Assembly: GCA_025529335.1 (NCBI GenBank)
Contig: JAMYHX010000003.1
Location: 186,001-250,000, forward strand
Origin: Rhizopus sp. PT2906
Lineage: Eukaryota; Mucoromycota; Mucoromycetes; Mucorales; Rhizopodaceae
Direction of reading: 5' to 3'
Length of the DNA stretch: 64,000 nt
Made by a program: the position numbers and the translations under genes. Below are positions 24,234-35,267 of the stretch, piece after piece. Position 1 is the stretch's first letter, and each line of letters starts with the position of its first letter. The notes below the pieces were generated by a model, which had not been told where the DNA came from, made no database searches, and saw nothing but the letters and a program-made list of their open reading frames with translations.

Positions 24234-27005
24234 TCAATAGTCTTGTTGGTCTTCTTCTTCAGAAGAGTCTTCTGGTTCTTTAAATATAGAAGATGCTATT
24301 AATGAACCTTCTATCCATGATGCAATATGTATATCATTATCATAAATCTCTGACGACTCTTCACTACGAGCAGCTGAGAAGAGATATTTGCTGCTTGCTC
24401 TTTCTTCTTCTTCGTCAATCATTGACCGATCTGATGTTACTTCGTTGTCCAAATTGGGTCCGATACTAATATTTAGATCTGATAATCTACGTATATCTGT
24501 AGCTGGTAATAAGCGATGAGATAGTGTGCTTTTTTCAAACTATGATTTATAAAAGAATGAGGCTCAGTATATCAAAACAGCAATGCAACTTACTGAAATC
24601 ATCTCCTTTTCTAGTTTATCCTTCATACTATCAAAATCATACAAGCACTCATGTATAAAGTCTGCCAAGTCTATATGCACATAAGTTCACTTTTTCTTAC
24701 ACATAGATATCAACTTACTGAGCATATCTGAATCACCTTGCTTTATAAAGTCACATTCTTCTTCATTAGCTATACCTCTCCATCCATCACCCAAATCGAT
24801 CGCATCACCTTCTTCTTCTTCCAATTCTTCATCCTCATTTGATTTCCGTTGAGGTTTTCGTTGTTCTGGCTGTATTAATGAATCAATAGCACCTTCAATA
24901 CCAATAATACGATCAATTGCTTCCTCTACATCATCATCAAGTGTGTCAATAAATCCATTGACAGGCCCAGTCGATATGTGAACATCATAATAGACATAAA
25001 TCTGATCTTCAAAGTCAACATAAACCAGGCACGGCACATTTTCATCATCTATCGCATAAAGACCTGCTGTGAATGCGCACACTCTTCCTTCAAATGCAAA
25101 CTTGACAAGCTGATACTTGATCTTTGCATCTTCTCTTCTTCTGCTCCAGTCTATGAGATAAGTCACTCCATTCCATGCACATGCCACAAACAAATCACAG
25201 CCTGGCGTCTCTTCGTTTTCACTAACTTCATCCCAGCTCTCATCATCATATTCACTACTTGATCCTTCATCTAGCTCAGATGTATATCTAAGTTGTGATG
25301 TATGACTGATCGGTGTTTGTGTTCCGCTTTTGGAGGCAGTTGCATCGCTTTGTTTAACAGAGGATTCGTAATCACTATTGTTTGATCTTATTGAAGGCTT
25401 CGAGATATCCAATGTAGCCAAACTAAACAGCTTATGAGTCACAAACAGGTCACGATAAGAGATTGTCTTGTTCTTCAAGTCATAGATTGAAAATTTCCCT
25501 TTACGATAGTGATTAACAAAGGATGTTTTTTCTTCTTTTGATGAGTTGCTTACCATCCATACTCAACATTCCGATCTCATTTGTTGTAAATGAGTTTCCT
25601 TGCAAGTGCCTTTTTCCAACCACAATTTCAGTTGCAACAGCACCAGATTCAAAAGGATGATCCCCTGTTTGTCCTTTCTCTACCATCGTATTATTGTCAA
25701 CTACTGGCCAATTCTTGATGATATAATTCGTCCTAGTGAACGTGTTTCCTAAACCATCAGTAATATCACTTGCTTCGTCCTGTATCACCCCATTTTCTTC
25801 AGTACTATCTTGCTGATAATGATACTGCTGATGCTGCTCTGACTGTTCATATTGTGGTGTAAAATCATGATTATATCTATTTCCATCCTTATCGATAATG
25901 ATAAACGTATTTCCTGGTTGAGCAACGAGCAACAGAGGTTCATCTGGCTTTTCTGGGTGCGTTGTGGTGCATAAAGAACTTATTTGACCATCGAATACCC
26001 ACATGTTGACCTCTGATAGACTGTATCTTGTGCCCTTTTTCGAGGATTTACTGTTTAATTGATATATATTTGAAGTAGATGAAGATGGCGAAACAAGGTT
26101 ACTAAAAGTAGGAAACTGAGTACCTCCTTTAGGATCAGCTGGTACTGTTGTTGTTATGGTATCGTATGAAGTCAGACGGAATACATGCAAGATACGATCT
26201 GTACGAGCCAAGATGAGTTCATTCTTCTTGTCATTGTCTACACACACAGTTTTTTTAAAATAATACTCTTCATAATACTTGTGTATACAAACCAATGTCT
26301 GCTATAAGAACCTTATTCACATTGACTGGTACCTTTAGAGTAATATTTGGCTTCTCAAGGTCATATATCCGTGATGCAGGCTTGATTTGATCAGAATGAT
26401 TGCCACCTGCCGTAAAATAGCTGCTGTTACTCAACATTCGTTTGAATGCAACCACACTGGCTGTATCAGAAGAGCGTCGTCCGCCTCTAAGATAATCATC
26501 CACAGATACTTGCTCTGCATGTTTTGCTTTAACGGGTATATCAAATATATGTGCATGACCTTCAGCATTGATGACCACTACTGAATTCTATAATAACTGT
26601 CAATTCCCACCTCTCCTCTCTTTCTCTCTTTCTCTTTTTTACAGCTAATTACTTTTCCGTGATTTCGAACGTCTCCGATTGCAATACAAGTGATCTATAA
26701 AAGCAATTAACATGGGCTCTTCTTTTTCTTCTCTCTCTCTCGCTCAACGTACTGTTCCAAGGCCACGACAGATATATGAGGGATATCCATCCTGACATTT
26801 TCCTTTGAAAATGGCTAAATCACCACTCAGATTTCCAATCACAAACTCGTTTTTCTATAGATCACATAAACTCAATAATTGACTATATATTTTGATGAAA
26901 TGAGTTTACATCGTCATTATCGACATCTCCAATGACAAGTGCATGAGGATTCATATTTCCAGAAAACGACCATTTAAGTCGCTTAACAAGGGATGTAGTT
27001 TTCAT
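24234..27005 (-). CDS. ITFG2-like protein (KICSTOR complex subunit)
   Basis: Eight exons: 26910-27005, 26753-26854, 26653-26694, 26293-26587, 25554-26237, 24719-25498, 24594-24670, 24234-24539; 793 residues, against about 447 for human ITFG2. It has FG-GAP/beta-propeller repeats beginning with HALVIGDVDNDD and FVIGNLSGDLAIFKG. They continue with CIAIGDVRNHGK, VVINAEGHAHIFDIP, DIDNDKKNELILARTDRI and VVGKRHLQGNSF. The order matches animal ITFG2. The extra length is low-complexity inserts (Gln/His, Ser, acidic) and an acidic C-terminal tail ending in EEEDQQDY. In animals KICSTOR (KPTN, ITFG2, C12orf66, SZT2) tethers GATOR1 to lysosomes and restrains mTORC1 when nutrients are low. That role is inferred here. 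A 51-nt A-run lies 14 bp upstream of the start codon. Confidence 0.78.
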
Positions 27006-27017
27006 TTTATTAATAAC

Positions 27018-27018
<1 letters not shown>

Positions 27019-27069
<51 letters not shown>
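27019..27069 (+). repeat. A(51) homopolymer between ITFG2-like and msrA genes
   Basis: 51 consecutive A residues on the plus strand (T51 on the coding strand of both flanking genes). The tract fills most of the 73-bp gap between the msrA stop and the ITFG2-like start codon. It could act as a nucleosome-depleting poly(dA:dT) promoter element or a pyrimidine-rich leader. The length is likely to be variable or miscounted in assembly. Confidence 0.95.
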
Positions 27070-27073
<4 letters not shown>

Positions 27074-27078
27074 TTTAT

Positions 27079-27895
27079 TTACCAACGCAAGAAATGAGTG
27101 GGACACTGTCATTGAGTTAGAAAAAATTTAAAGTCTGTTATGTATGCAAAAATACCTCGTAACCATGTGGATTCTTTTGAAGATATTCCTATATAGACAT
27201 AAGCATTATTACTAGTACTACTATTACTGTTTATATTTTACTTGATGATATTCTTCAGCGTCATAAAACTTTCCAGCGGGTACAATTTCTGTAACAATCT
27301 GCTTGCCCTTGTAATGCTTCTCTTGTACTTGTGCTGTCACTTTTTCAGCAACAGATTTTTGTTCTGGGGTATGATAGAATATGGCAGATCGATATTGAGT
27401 ACCAACATCAGGACCTTGTGCATTCTTGGTTGTTGGATCTGGCATCATCAATTACTTTTTCTTTTAATGTAATATATATTATCATTACCATGCATTTTAT
27501 AAAAAAACTCGACTAGAGTATCAAAAGATACTTTTGTAGGATCAAACTCGATCTCTAATGCTTCAGCATGGTTGGTCAATCCTGAGCAGACCTAACAAAC
27601 TAGTCTTAATGATTGCATAAATTACAGTGTCATCTACCTTTCTGTAGTCAGGATCATCCACATGTCCACCCGTGTATCCAACTTTGGTACGAATACCGAA
27701 TTGATTAAAATGCTTTTTATAAATGTGTTCTACACCCCTTTATTATGCATACGTGTCAGCTTAAATCATATCATTCATTTTTAACAATTACCAAAAGCAA
27801 CCAGCAGCAAAAGTAGCCTTTTCTAATGACATTGTTGTTGTTGTGCTTTGAAAATGACGAGTTAAAAGAGATGTACGAGATAAAAAACGATTCAT
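27079..27895 (-). CDS. msrA: peptide methionine-(S)-S-oxide reductase MsrA
   Basis: Six exons: 27792-27895, 27638-27737, 27489-27591, 27242-27438, 27156-27188, 27079-27105; 187 residues, the normal size. The catalytic GCFW motif is split by the first intron (FAAGCFW, Cys about 33). Further family motifs are GYTGG, DPDYRKVCSG, NHAEALEIEFDP, DVGTQYRSAIF and EEYHQ. The last 27-nt exon restores the conserved end GYECPTHFLRW with a resolving-type Cys; skipping it would lose that Cys and end in unrelated residues. The N-terminus (MNRFLSRTSLLTRHFQS) is Arg/Ser-rich and lacks acidic residues, like a mitochondrial presequence. A second ATG, just before the conserved domain, could give a cytosolic form. 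The enzyme reduces the S-epimer of methionine sulfoxide using thioredoxin. Confidence 0.94.
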
Positions 27896-28068
27896 GAAAA
27901 AAAAAAAAAGAAATCACTCAGATGATCATTGATCCAATGATGCTCAAAATAAGACATTCCAAATTTAGAAACCCTGTATACACACACGCACGCACACACA
28001 GAGAGAAAGAGAAAGCTGGATCTTGATATCTTTTTATTTATTTTTTCTCTCTTTTTTCAGAGTGAAAA

Positions 28069-31000
28069 ATGGACACGAGTCTATTCTCCCCTAGTTTGAT
28101 AAAAGGCTTGACTGATAAGACCTATGATAGAAGAAAAGCTGCTGCATTAGATATCGAAAGGCAAGTGTTCATTAACTCATTACTGTCTACAAAGCTAAAA
28201 AAAAAAAGTTTATGTCAACAGACTTGTACGTGAACACGAAAAGTCTGAAGAAACGATCACACAGATAGTGGATGCCCTAGTTCAAGAGTTTGTTTACTCT
28301 AATAATCCTTATGCTCGCTACGGTGGTCTAATAGGCTTAGCCGCCACTTCAATAGCTTTAGGACAAGTAAATATATACAAGATATATAAGAAATAGCTTA
28401 TGTAAATATTTCTCCTACAGGGCGTTTCAAAATATTTGGATATCATCGTTCCACCTATATTGACATGCTTCAGTAATCAAGATCAAAAAGTAAGATATTA
28501 TGCCTGTGAGAGCATGTACAATATTGCAAAGGTTGCAAAAGGTGAAGTGCTGAGGTACTTTAATAGCATATTTGACGCTTTGTGCAAGGTAAACAACAGT
28601 TGTCCCTATTTTGTTTAAAAGTGCTAAAATACAAAAAGTTATCAGCAGATTCAGAAATAAGTGTTAAGAATGGAGCAGAACTCCTGGATCGATTGATAAA
28701 GGATATCGTGTCAGAATTAGCCACAACCTATGAATCACCTTATAGCGAGCCTTACAATCCTCCAGAATCTGGTCAGGAACTATTTACACCATCCTCTTTA
28801 CCTCGAAATACAGCATTTTCTTTACCTCGGTTTATACCATTATTAAGTCAACGTATCTATGTGCGAAATTCTGCTTCGAGACAGTTCCTAGTGTCCTGGA
28901 TGTCAGTATTAGATTCAATTCCAGACTTGGAGCTTGTGTCATTTTTACCTGAGTTCTTGGATGGTCTAATACGCTGCTTGAACGATGCTAGCGAAGATGT
29001 ACGAGTAGCCACAGGTGGATTGCTTCAGGACTTTTTAGGAGAGATCAAGGAAGCCGCTTCAGCCCGTCAGCTCAGGCAACACAATGAATTTCAAAAGTAC
29101 CTCAAAGATCAAAAACGAAAAGCCAAGCAAACAAACACTTCATCTACACCGTCCGCAGCGGCAACCAAATCAGTCAATTCGGCAGAGACAGCAGAAGACA
29201 CTGCAGAGAACACATATGTAGGAGAACATGAAGAGGAAACAACCGTTTGTGGTTCAACCGTAGAGGTAGAAGAAGAAGAAATTGATTCAGAAAATGATGG
29301 ACATGGCAAAGGGACGTATGTGCCTGGTCAAGGAGTGATTGTACAATATGCCAAGATTGTCAAGATCTTGGTCAGCCATTTATCTTCAACAGAGGAAGAG
29401 ATTCAAAAAACGGCACTTTTGTGGATAAATGCCTTTATAGATATTGCCAAAGACGTCATCATTCAATTTACTCCCGAGATCATCAAGGAGGTTTTACCAT
29501 GCTTGGCTCATTCAGTTACCGCTATACGTCTGATTGCATTAGAAACAAACCAAAAATTGCAAAAACTTGTCTTGGAAACTTCGATTGTACCAGCTCTTCC
29601 CGAACCCACATCAAGTGTCAGCGATCCATCGGGAAGTCCACAACAGTTGCGACTAACTCAAAAAATGACAAGCAGCAACGACATAAGCGATTCATTCGAT
29701 TACCAGACGACCGTAGCCAATTTACGGCTACAGTTCTTGAACCCCCATGAGGAAACAAGGGTTGCCAGCTTAGATTGGTTATTGATGCTTCACAAAAAAG
29801 CACCCAACAAGGTAAGCTTAAAACTGATATGAAACTTGTAAGCTCTAATCATACATTAAAGACTTTAATGTCTGATGATGGTACATTTCCAGCTTTACTT
29901 AAAACGCTATCAGATTCTTCAGAAGAAGTGGTTCGCAGAGATTTACAGTTATTAGCACAAATATCATTCTATTCAGATCAAGACTATTTCCGCAGCTTCA
30001 TGGTTAGCTTATTGTCTCTATTCAGTACCGACAGAAGACTTTTAGAGACAAGAGGGAGCCTCATTATACGACAGTTATGTATGAGTCTGGATCCTGAACG
30101 TATTTACTGTACAATGGCGGATATCCTGGAAGCGGATGATGATCTTGAGTTTGCTAGCATTATGATACAAAACTTGAATATTATATTGATTACGGCTACT
30201 GAACTATCCGATCTTCGTAAGAAGCTTCGAAATCTGGATAACAAAGAAAACCAGAGGCTATTCAATACCCTTTATCGATCATGGTGTCACAATGCCATAT
30301 CTGCATTCTCGCTCTGCTTGTTAGCTCAAGCATATGAACATGCATCCAACATGCTTCAAACTTTGTAAGTGTATATATAAATGGCCAGCAACCAAGTTGC
30401 TCATTCACTATCCTTAGTGCTGAACTCGAAATTACTGTCAACTTGCTTATCCAAGTAGACAAATTGGTCCAACTTTTAGAATCACCCGTTTTTACATGTA
30501 AGCTAAAACAAGATATATGTTACCTATATTCATGCTTGTGCTATAGATCTTCGTCTTCAATTACTAGAACCTGAAAAATACCCCTATTTATTCAAATGCC
30601 TGTATGGTATCCTAATGCTGCTACCTCAATCTTCGGCATTTTCTACCTTACGAAACAGGCTCAGCAGCGTTTCATCATTAGGTTTTCTTCATGTCTTGCC
30701 AAAAAGGTAAAGAAAAGCCCAGAGATGTATACAGAAAATAGACGATTTTTTTTTTCTCTAGCCCTGTAGCAGCATCTGCCGTTAACAACACTGCCACATC
30801 CACTACCTCTACAGAAAAACGACAAGCATCAAAAGCCAAAGTGGACGAAACAAACGGCATCAAATATCAAGAACTTTTACAGCACTTTAAATCAGTTCAA
30901 GCCAGGCATGAAAAGCAAAGAAGACAATGTAACATCCAACAGTTTTATACAGTCTATTGATACTGAGCCCATTTATATAGCATTACAGACTGCTGCACGC

Positions 31001-31357
31001 GCTAACACTTTTGTAAGATCTAGAAAACCCAAAATAATGTATGGTGATGTCAGTGGGCCCTCTGGTAATAACCAGCAAGTTTTTGGCTTTGGAAGAGACG
31101 ATAGCTCAATTAGTAGTAATAACAAGGGCTTGGGTATATTATCAAATAACACATCAGCCAATGCAGCATCTAGCGCTACTCCAGTTGGAGCAGGAGGTAT
31201 TCGAAATGGAATGGCTAGTTTGGGATTGACCAACACAGGCTCCGGAGGCGATTCATCAAATAATAACACAAGTGGAGCAAATAATCATGCTAGGTCCTCG
31301 ACAAACGCAACAGGAAGCACAGCAGGTAGAATGATGGCAAGAAGGACACGAAGGTGA
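28069..31357 (+). CDS. VAC14: VAC14, scaffold of the Fab1/PIKfyve lipid kinase complex
   Basis: Nine exons: 28069-28160, 28222-28366, 28421-28588, 28639-29811, 29862-30364, 30418-30497, 30547-30706, 30762-30928, 30981-31357; 954 residues. HEAT-repeat protein starting with the family's N-terminal block (KGLTDKTYDRRKAAALDIER). It continues with PPILTCFSNQDQKVRYYACE, LLDRLIKDIV, RFIPLLSQRIYVRNSASRQF and LPEFLDGLIRCLNDASEDVR, then LLQHFKSVQARHEKQ near the end. VAC14 holds Fab1 and Fig4 together on vacuole/late-endosome membranes to make PI(3,5)P2. Intron 1 uses a GC donor (GCAAGT at 28161). The last intron swaps a short end for a 125-residue Ser/Asn/Gly-rich tail; unspliced, the protein would end at 30960, close to the animal C-terminus. 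Both ends may exist. Confidence 0.92.
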
Positions 31358-31912
31358 TAAAATGTTTGTTTTTCATTAAATTACAAAGTCGCTTTCAAAA
31401 GCTATTTCTCTCTCTATGAAAGCTAAAATAAATAGAATTAAGAGGTGTGTGATCTACGAAAACACGCAGGAAACATGCTTGCCAGACCGGTCGGCCATCT
31501 AGCCATGCCTTCCAAATACGGATGCGGTATCAAGTGGGTGACGCTTCCTTCTCCTTTACCTCCACTTCTCACGCCTTTATCGTGCTTCCAAATGCCAAAG
31601 AGAAAAGAAGCGAGCGAGCCTGAATCATCAAAGAAAAGAACAAAAAGGATGCATTTTCGTTTGCCAAACCGGCGTCTAGGCGAAGTGAGCAGCTAGCCTT
31701 TCTTGAGTACTTACTTGATGTGACATTTTAGTAACGAGTTATGCATACTTGCTTACGTGACAAAAGGGGCGAAAGCATATCAGGGTTTTTATTCAGGGGA
31801 TATAGGAAGTTTACAAGGAACAGGTTACCAATGAGGGGATATATATGCAGAAGGAGAGCTTCATGCCTAAGACCGTGCTGTATTGAAAAGGAGAAGGTCA
31901 TGTACTTGGGAA
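31358..31912. other. intergenic after VAC14, no supported gene
   Basis: 555 bp that are noticeably richer in G+C than the surroundings between 31460 and 31690. An 83-codon plus-strand ORF (31445-31696, basic C-terminus) has no recognisable domain and is not called. The region leads into the minus-strand orphan ORF. Confidence 0.4.
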
Positions 31913-32554
31913 TCAATAGCGCGATGCCTTGCCTCGTGACTTGCTGGTGGGCTTGTCGATCTTTGAGCATACTTGAGAAATGGGCACAACAGAAGCAGCT
32001 GCATCAGAAACTACAGGAAGCTCTACACTGTGGCAATGGTACCAGAAGCTTTGGCTTACTTTTGCAAACATGTTCAAGCTTTTTAACGTGACAAACGTGT
32101 GTAAATCAGTAAGCGATGGCGCCATGACCAGGGATGCAATTTCTGTCATGATGTAGAACTGATGCTGTTCTTTGCGCACCATGAAGAATGACGGACAAAA
32201 GCTATCGATTAAAAACGCAATGCAGCCAGCGAGATTAGCCTGGCCAATCGCCTGTTTGCAAGCGGCGCCAAGCTGAACCACATCCAGGCACACAGAGTGC
32301 TTGGTTGTTGACTCATTGCCAACTTTGACTTCGCCAAACCCAATGGATTGGGCAAAATCGTGTTGTGCAAGCGTGGAGATAATGGCATCAGGGCAGATAT
32401 CCGTTGCTACATCAGACTTATTGGCCCATCGCAAAGCAACATTACGATCTTGGTCAGCAAGGATCTCAGACAGCAACACGTCATAGTAGGTTGATTGCAA
32501 CTCCACTTCTCCGATCTTGTTACGATCGAGCAGCCGAATGCGAGGTAATTTCAT
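31913..32554 (-). CDS. orphan ORF, possible PD-(D/E)XK-fold protein
   Basis: A single-exon frame of 213 residues with an in-frame TAA just upstream of the ATG, in a patch next to a decayed transposon. I do not recognise a named family. It contains D-I-C-P-D-A-I-I-S, then about 18 residues later G-F-G-E-V-K-V. An acidic residue followed by a strand with E-x-K is the signature arrangement of PD-(D/E)XK nuclease-like folds. It is followed by helical, Cys-rich sequence (ACKQAIGQANLAGCIAFLI) and ends Lys/Arg/Ser-rich. From general knowledge, mucoralean genomes carry many lineage-specific ORFs of this look near repeats; that is an impression, not a search result. It may be a fragment of a larger element gene. 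Function is not assigned. Confidence 0.45.
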   Translation of the reverse strand: MKLPRIRLLDRNKIGEVELQSTYYDVLLSEILADQDRNVALRWANKSDVATDICPDAIISTLAQHDFAQSIGFGEVKVGNESTTKHSVCLDVVQLGAACKQAIGQANLAGCIAFLIDSFCPSFFMVRKEQHQFYIMTEIASLVMAPSLTDLHTFVTLKSLNMFAKVSQSFWYHCHSVELPVVSDAAASVVPISQVCSKIDKPTSKSRGKASRY

Positions 32555-33816
32555 CGGGAAACATTACATGCACCAGAAAATGCACCAGAAAATAGGCCAA
32601 TACTAGAGGCACTACTTCTATCCATTACCTATGATGTCGCCCAACAAAGCTATTCAATGTGTAGCGTCAAGCTAAACATAACTTTATGAAGTTACCGTCT
32701 TGGATTGTCTCTTTTCAAGAAGAAGAAAGGGATAAAAAAAAAAGAAATGTAGTTATTTATTTATTCTAATTTCATGTTGTCAGACTATCAACAAAGATGC
32801 AATAACACGTGTAATTATGATAAATTCGTATTTTATATTAGAGAGTGAACTGGGCAGCCTTAGGTTAGGCAGAAAATTTGGTAGTGTGAAGTTGTAAAGT
32901 GGCAACGTAGGTATTATTGTAATCAACAATAGAATTAGCACATCAAGGAATAAACCCACAAGCAAGATTCCCGAAGACGGCCCCTTTGACAATATGGTGT
33001 TGTTGACAAATGAATTATAATCAACAAGTAGATTCATCAAGCGTGTAGATACAAGCTATACAATAGGCTTTCAAACCATTGACTATAAATACCCTTTGAA
33101 CGAGGGCTTTATATTATCGAATAAAAGAGTCCTAAAAGTATTGACCTGTCTTTTTGATAATATAAAACAGCGACAATAGATACTTATTTTTGGAACACTG
33201 TACTTGCTTTGGGCAGACATTCAACCAAAAGAAAGCGATACTAAGCTTTGAAAGCATTATAGTGTGATTGTGTTGTATTTATATCAATGCAAAATGCTAC
33301 GCATTGAGTATAAAATTTATTTTATTAAGAGGCATCAAATCCATAGTCTCCTTCTATAGATTGTATATATTGTATAAATAGCCAGGAGTGAAGAGGCATT
33401 TTATCCCTTTTTTTTTCACTTGAACAACTGACTGAGGTCCTCTTGAATAAATCTATTTATTAACTGCCATTATGGCCATCCTAGAATACATTTGAATACT
33501 GTCATTGGAGACTCGAAGCAATGGACACTACTATCTCGTCCGTACACCAGTCCGTCACAGCATCTAATTTTTCATGCCTTCTTTACCTTCCAGCATAGGG
33601 AGCATGGAAATTTAGACTTGGAAAATATAGAAGAAATGATAAGTTAGAAGGCATATAGAGCATGCAAACTGACCCTGGAAGGCATGAAAGGTAGGCGTGT
33701 TGAAAAAAGGTTCGTTATTCATAAAGAATAATCTGATGCGTGTACAATTAATTTGACACTTTTATGCCGTCTAGAGCCATTTTGGGAATAATACAGCGCG
33801 TTTTTTATCACGCTCT
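32555..33816. other. repeat-like intergenic stretch
   Basis: 1.26 kb with no credible gene. It holds a 12-bp tandem duplication (ATGCACCAGAAA twice, 32568-32591). It also has a promoter-plus-polyA-like module (TATAAATAC near 33084, AATAAAAG near 33120) that resembles a solo LTR, and a 12-bp inverted repeat (33570-33581 with 33678-33689). An 86-codon hydrophobic ORF at 32780-33040 looks random. Confidence 0.4.
33570..33689. repeat. inverted repeat pair, 12-bp perfect arms
   Basis: TTTCATGCCTTC at 33570-33581 and its exact reverse complement GAAGGCATGAAA at 33678-33689, about 96 bp apart. They lie about 130 bp from the transposase pseudogene's stop. They could be remnants of a short element's ends or chance in a repeat-rich patch. 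Confidence 0.45.
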
Positions 33817-35090
33817 TCAGAGGGCTTGCTTATTACGACACTTGTCCAAGCATTTGTGCGAATGGTTAACAATCCCTTTAAAACCACTTAACCTCAAACT
33901 ATTAGAAGTTTCACTGATCCGTGTAATTAGCGCTTTCTTTTCAAGAAATTTGTTATGTTTCACTTTACTTTCGACTACTGACCAGGATTGCTCAATTGGA
34001 CTGAGTTCAGAGGACTATGAAGACAAGTAAGTACAGTAATAGCCACGAGATTCTATGTACTTTGCTATGTCCTCCGATGTATGGATAGGAGTATTGTTCA
34101 TCACGAGGTAATGGCCTTTCATGTGCGGATACTGGCCCATTTCATCCATTATGGCTTTCAGAAAGCTAACGTAGTGTCCCGTCACTGTTCCTTTACTCAC
34201 ATGCCCAACGTCATCTCTTCACTTTCTCTTTTTATCAGATGAAGGTTGAGGAAGTCTGCGGCTGCATTTGATTAGACCTTCAGCAGACATCACGCCTAAA
34301 ATGGTGGTTGTTGTTGCTCGTATTTTGGGAACCGTGACCACTACTGGTGTACCTTTCCTTGACCATGCCATACCATGTTTCAAATTAATATGGAAAGCAG
34401 ATTCATCAAGAAAGACACAGTTTCTCGTAAAATCAACGTCGGTTTTTTCCCATTTATGAGTCCAATCTAGGCGCTCTTGAATCTTTTCTTCACTGTTCCG
34501 ATCTATGGGTTGAAACAGAGCTTTTTTGAGAGACAAGTTGCAATGTTCTTTTATAAAATCAAACAAAGCACTTTTAGATGCTTTTAATTCTGTAAATATT
34601 TGTTTTAACTTCTCTATTAATTCGTCCAGGGCGATTGAAGGGTTCTCCTCAATGCGCTCGAGAATGATGCTTTTGTGTCCGTCGTGGAGAACACGTGGAT
34701 GGTCAGCCTTTCTCTGCTTCTCAAAGATACTACCAGGATTCTTTTCGTACTGTTTAGCCCATTTTTGTGCTGTACGAACGTGAATATCAAGTTGTTTTGC
34801 TGCTGCAGCTGCGCTCAGGCATTTCTCAAGCAACAATCTGAAGAACCTCACTTTGTCCTGATCTGAATAGCGTGTGTATAGTTTTGCTTCATAGATGTTT
34901 CCTTCATAACAACATCACTACCAGGCTGTGCCTCCTTTTCCACCTGCATTATCTCTACTATTTTCACTCTTCCCAGAGGCAGCTGAACTAGGTATTGTGT
35001 ATGAGAACTCAATGTTTCGAAACGAAACTGCTCCTCATCAACAAAAACTACACCTATGGAAGCGAGCTTAACCTTGATCCAATGAATTAT
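33817..35090 (-). mobile_element. decayed Tc1/IS630-type (DD34E) transposase
   Basis: One continuous frame from about 35090 to a TGA at 33817-33819, broken by two internal stops: TGA at 34219-34221 and TAG at 34015-34017. The N-terminal helix-turn-helix region reads CLSAAAAAKQLDIHVRTAQKW. The catalytic domain has FLDESAFHI (first Asp), then VMNNTPIH, where relatives have Asp in place of the first Asn, then SPIEQSW (catalytic Glu). Exactly 34 residues separate the second and third catalytic positions, which is the DD34E spacing. Loss of the second catalytic Asp plus two nonsense codons makes the copy inactive. The conserved frame extends about 60 codons upstream of the first strong ATG (34907), so the true start is probably in 34949-35090. 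I could not find convincing terminal inverted repeats by eye. Confidence 0.85.
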
Positions 35091-35267
35091 TCATAAAGTC
35101 AAAGGATGTAAATATATCCAAGAGTATTTCATATGTGCATCATTCGTTGTCAGTTGAACAAAATGAGTTTTGAGAGACAAATCTTGCGTTTATTCTAGAT
35201 TACAAAATAACTTTGCTTTTCTTCAATAAAAAGAAAAAAAGGGGGGTATAAAATGCTTGAAGGGATC

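Noticed and set aside
30908..31357. Independent low-complexity ORF starting at 30908
   Set aside because: Better explained as the last exon of VAC14, reached by a 52-nt GT-AG intron with matching phase.
31741..32091. 116-codon plus-strand ORF overlapping the orphan ORF
   Set aside because: It lies largely antisense to the 31913-32554 frame, has Cys/Arg-rich odd composition, and looks like a shadow.
32780..33040. 86-codon hydrophobic minus-strand ORF
   Set aside because: Hydrophobicity follows from AT-rich codons. No family match, and it sits in repeat-like DNA.
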